A DNA stretch of 64,000 bases from Labilithrix luteola (lineage in GTDB: Bacteria > Myxococcota_A > Polyangia > Polyangiales > Polyangiaceae). The translations under genes were made by a program, and so were the position numbers. The stretch is taken from the NCBI RefSeq assembly GCF_001263205.1, contig NZ_CP012333.1:558001-622000 (forward strand), given 5' to 3'. Shown piece by piece: positions 63,096 through 64,000 of the stretch. Numbering within the stretch: the stretch's first letter is position 1; every line of letters starts with the position of its first letter. The notes beneath the pieces are model-generated. The model made no database searches and was not told the origin of the DNA. It saw nothing but the letters and a program-made list of their open reading frames with translations.

Positions 63096-64000
<905 letters not shown>

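Overview
The window looks like a chromosomal segment of a Myxococcota bacterium, most likely class Polyangia (order Polyangiales). The evidence is very high GC with strong GC bias at third codon positions, a eukaryote-like Ser/Thr kinase, an NtrC-type sigma54 activator, several TPR/PEGA-like proteins, and above all about twenty predicted secreted lipoproteins. Each of these has a short signal peptide, a lipobox Cys, a low-complexity Asp/Ser/Gly/Pro linker and then a repeat domain. The right edge holds rpoB (3' part) and rpoC. I see no phage, insertion sequence, CRISPR array, tRNA or rRNA.

Layout. 1-1577: a MarR-type regulator cut by the left edge, with tandem operator-like sites, and a seven-bladed propeller lipoprotein. 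1669-4337: Memo-family protein, its radical-SAM partner AmrS, and a RibD/DHFR-like reductase. 4350-6757 (minus): an esterase-like lipoprotein and a Cys-rich/propeller lipoprotein. 7190-14048 (plus): lipoprotein module A, five genes (Cys-rich, propeller, propeller, RCC1-type, IgGFc-binding-like). 14064-16326: isochorismatase-like hydrolase, divergent GlxA-type regulator, alpha/beta hydrolase. 16351-23194 (minus): a five-gene MoxR/vWA operon resembling E. coli yehLMPQ (SWIM-like protein, unknown protein, MoxR ATPase, DUF5682-type protein, vWA protein). 23417-29429: zinc alcohol dehydrogenase, fatty-acid desaturase-like protein, divergent membrane/SRPBCC-like protein, then a histidine kinase and NtrC-type regulator pair. 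29444-31530 (minus): a two-gene lipoprotein unit headed by a Cys-rich protein. 32074-33225: a geranylgeranyl-reductase-type flavoprotein.

33241-42309 (minus): lipoprotein module B, with the same five families in the same order as module A. It lies 23 bases downstream of an ECF sigma factor and a one-TM TPR-like protein, with a barrel-like outer-membrane protein further upstream. 42399-51000: a lytic-transglycosylase-like lipoprotein, a DUF4267-type protein divergent from an AraC regulator, a HAD phosphatase, small orphan proteins, a DUF2267 protein, and a TetR regulator divergent from a 14-TM drug exporter with a clear palindromic operator. 50984-56396: a secreted HExxH protein ending in a VHL-like beta domain, a Ser/Thr kinase, a TPR/PEGA-like protein and an RCC1-type lipoprotein. 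56418-58483: an unrecognised lipoprotein and a sigma-70-like factor. 58594-64000: terminator, rpoC and partial rpoB.

The most interesting observation is the duplicated, collinear, translationally coupled five-gene lipoprotein module, one copy of which appears tied to an ECF sigma factor. It looks like a cell-surface system rather than unrelated secreted proteins; its function is not known to me. The VHL-domain protease and the MoxR/vWA operon come next.
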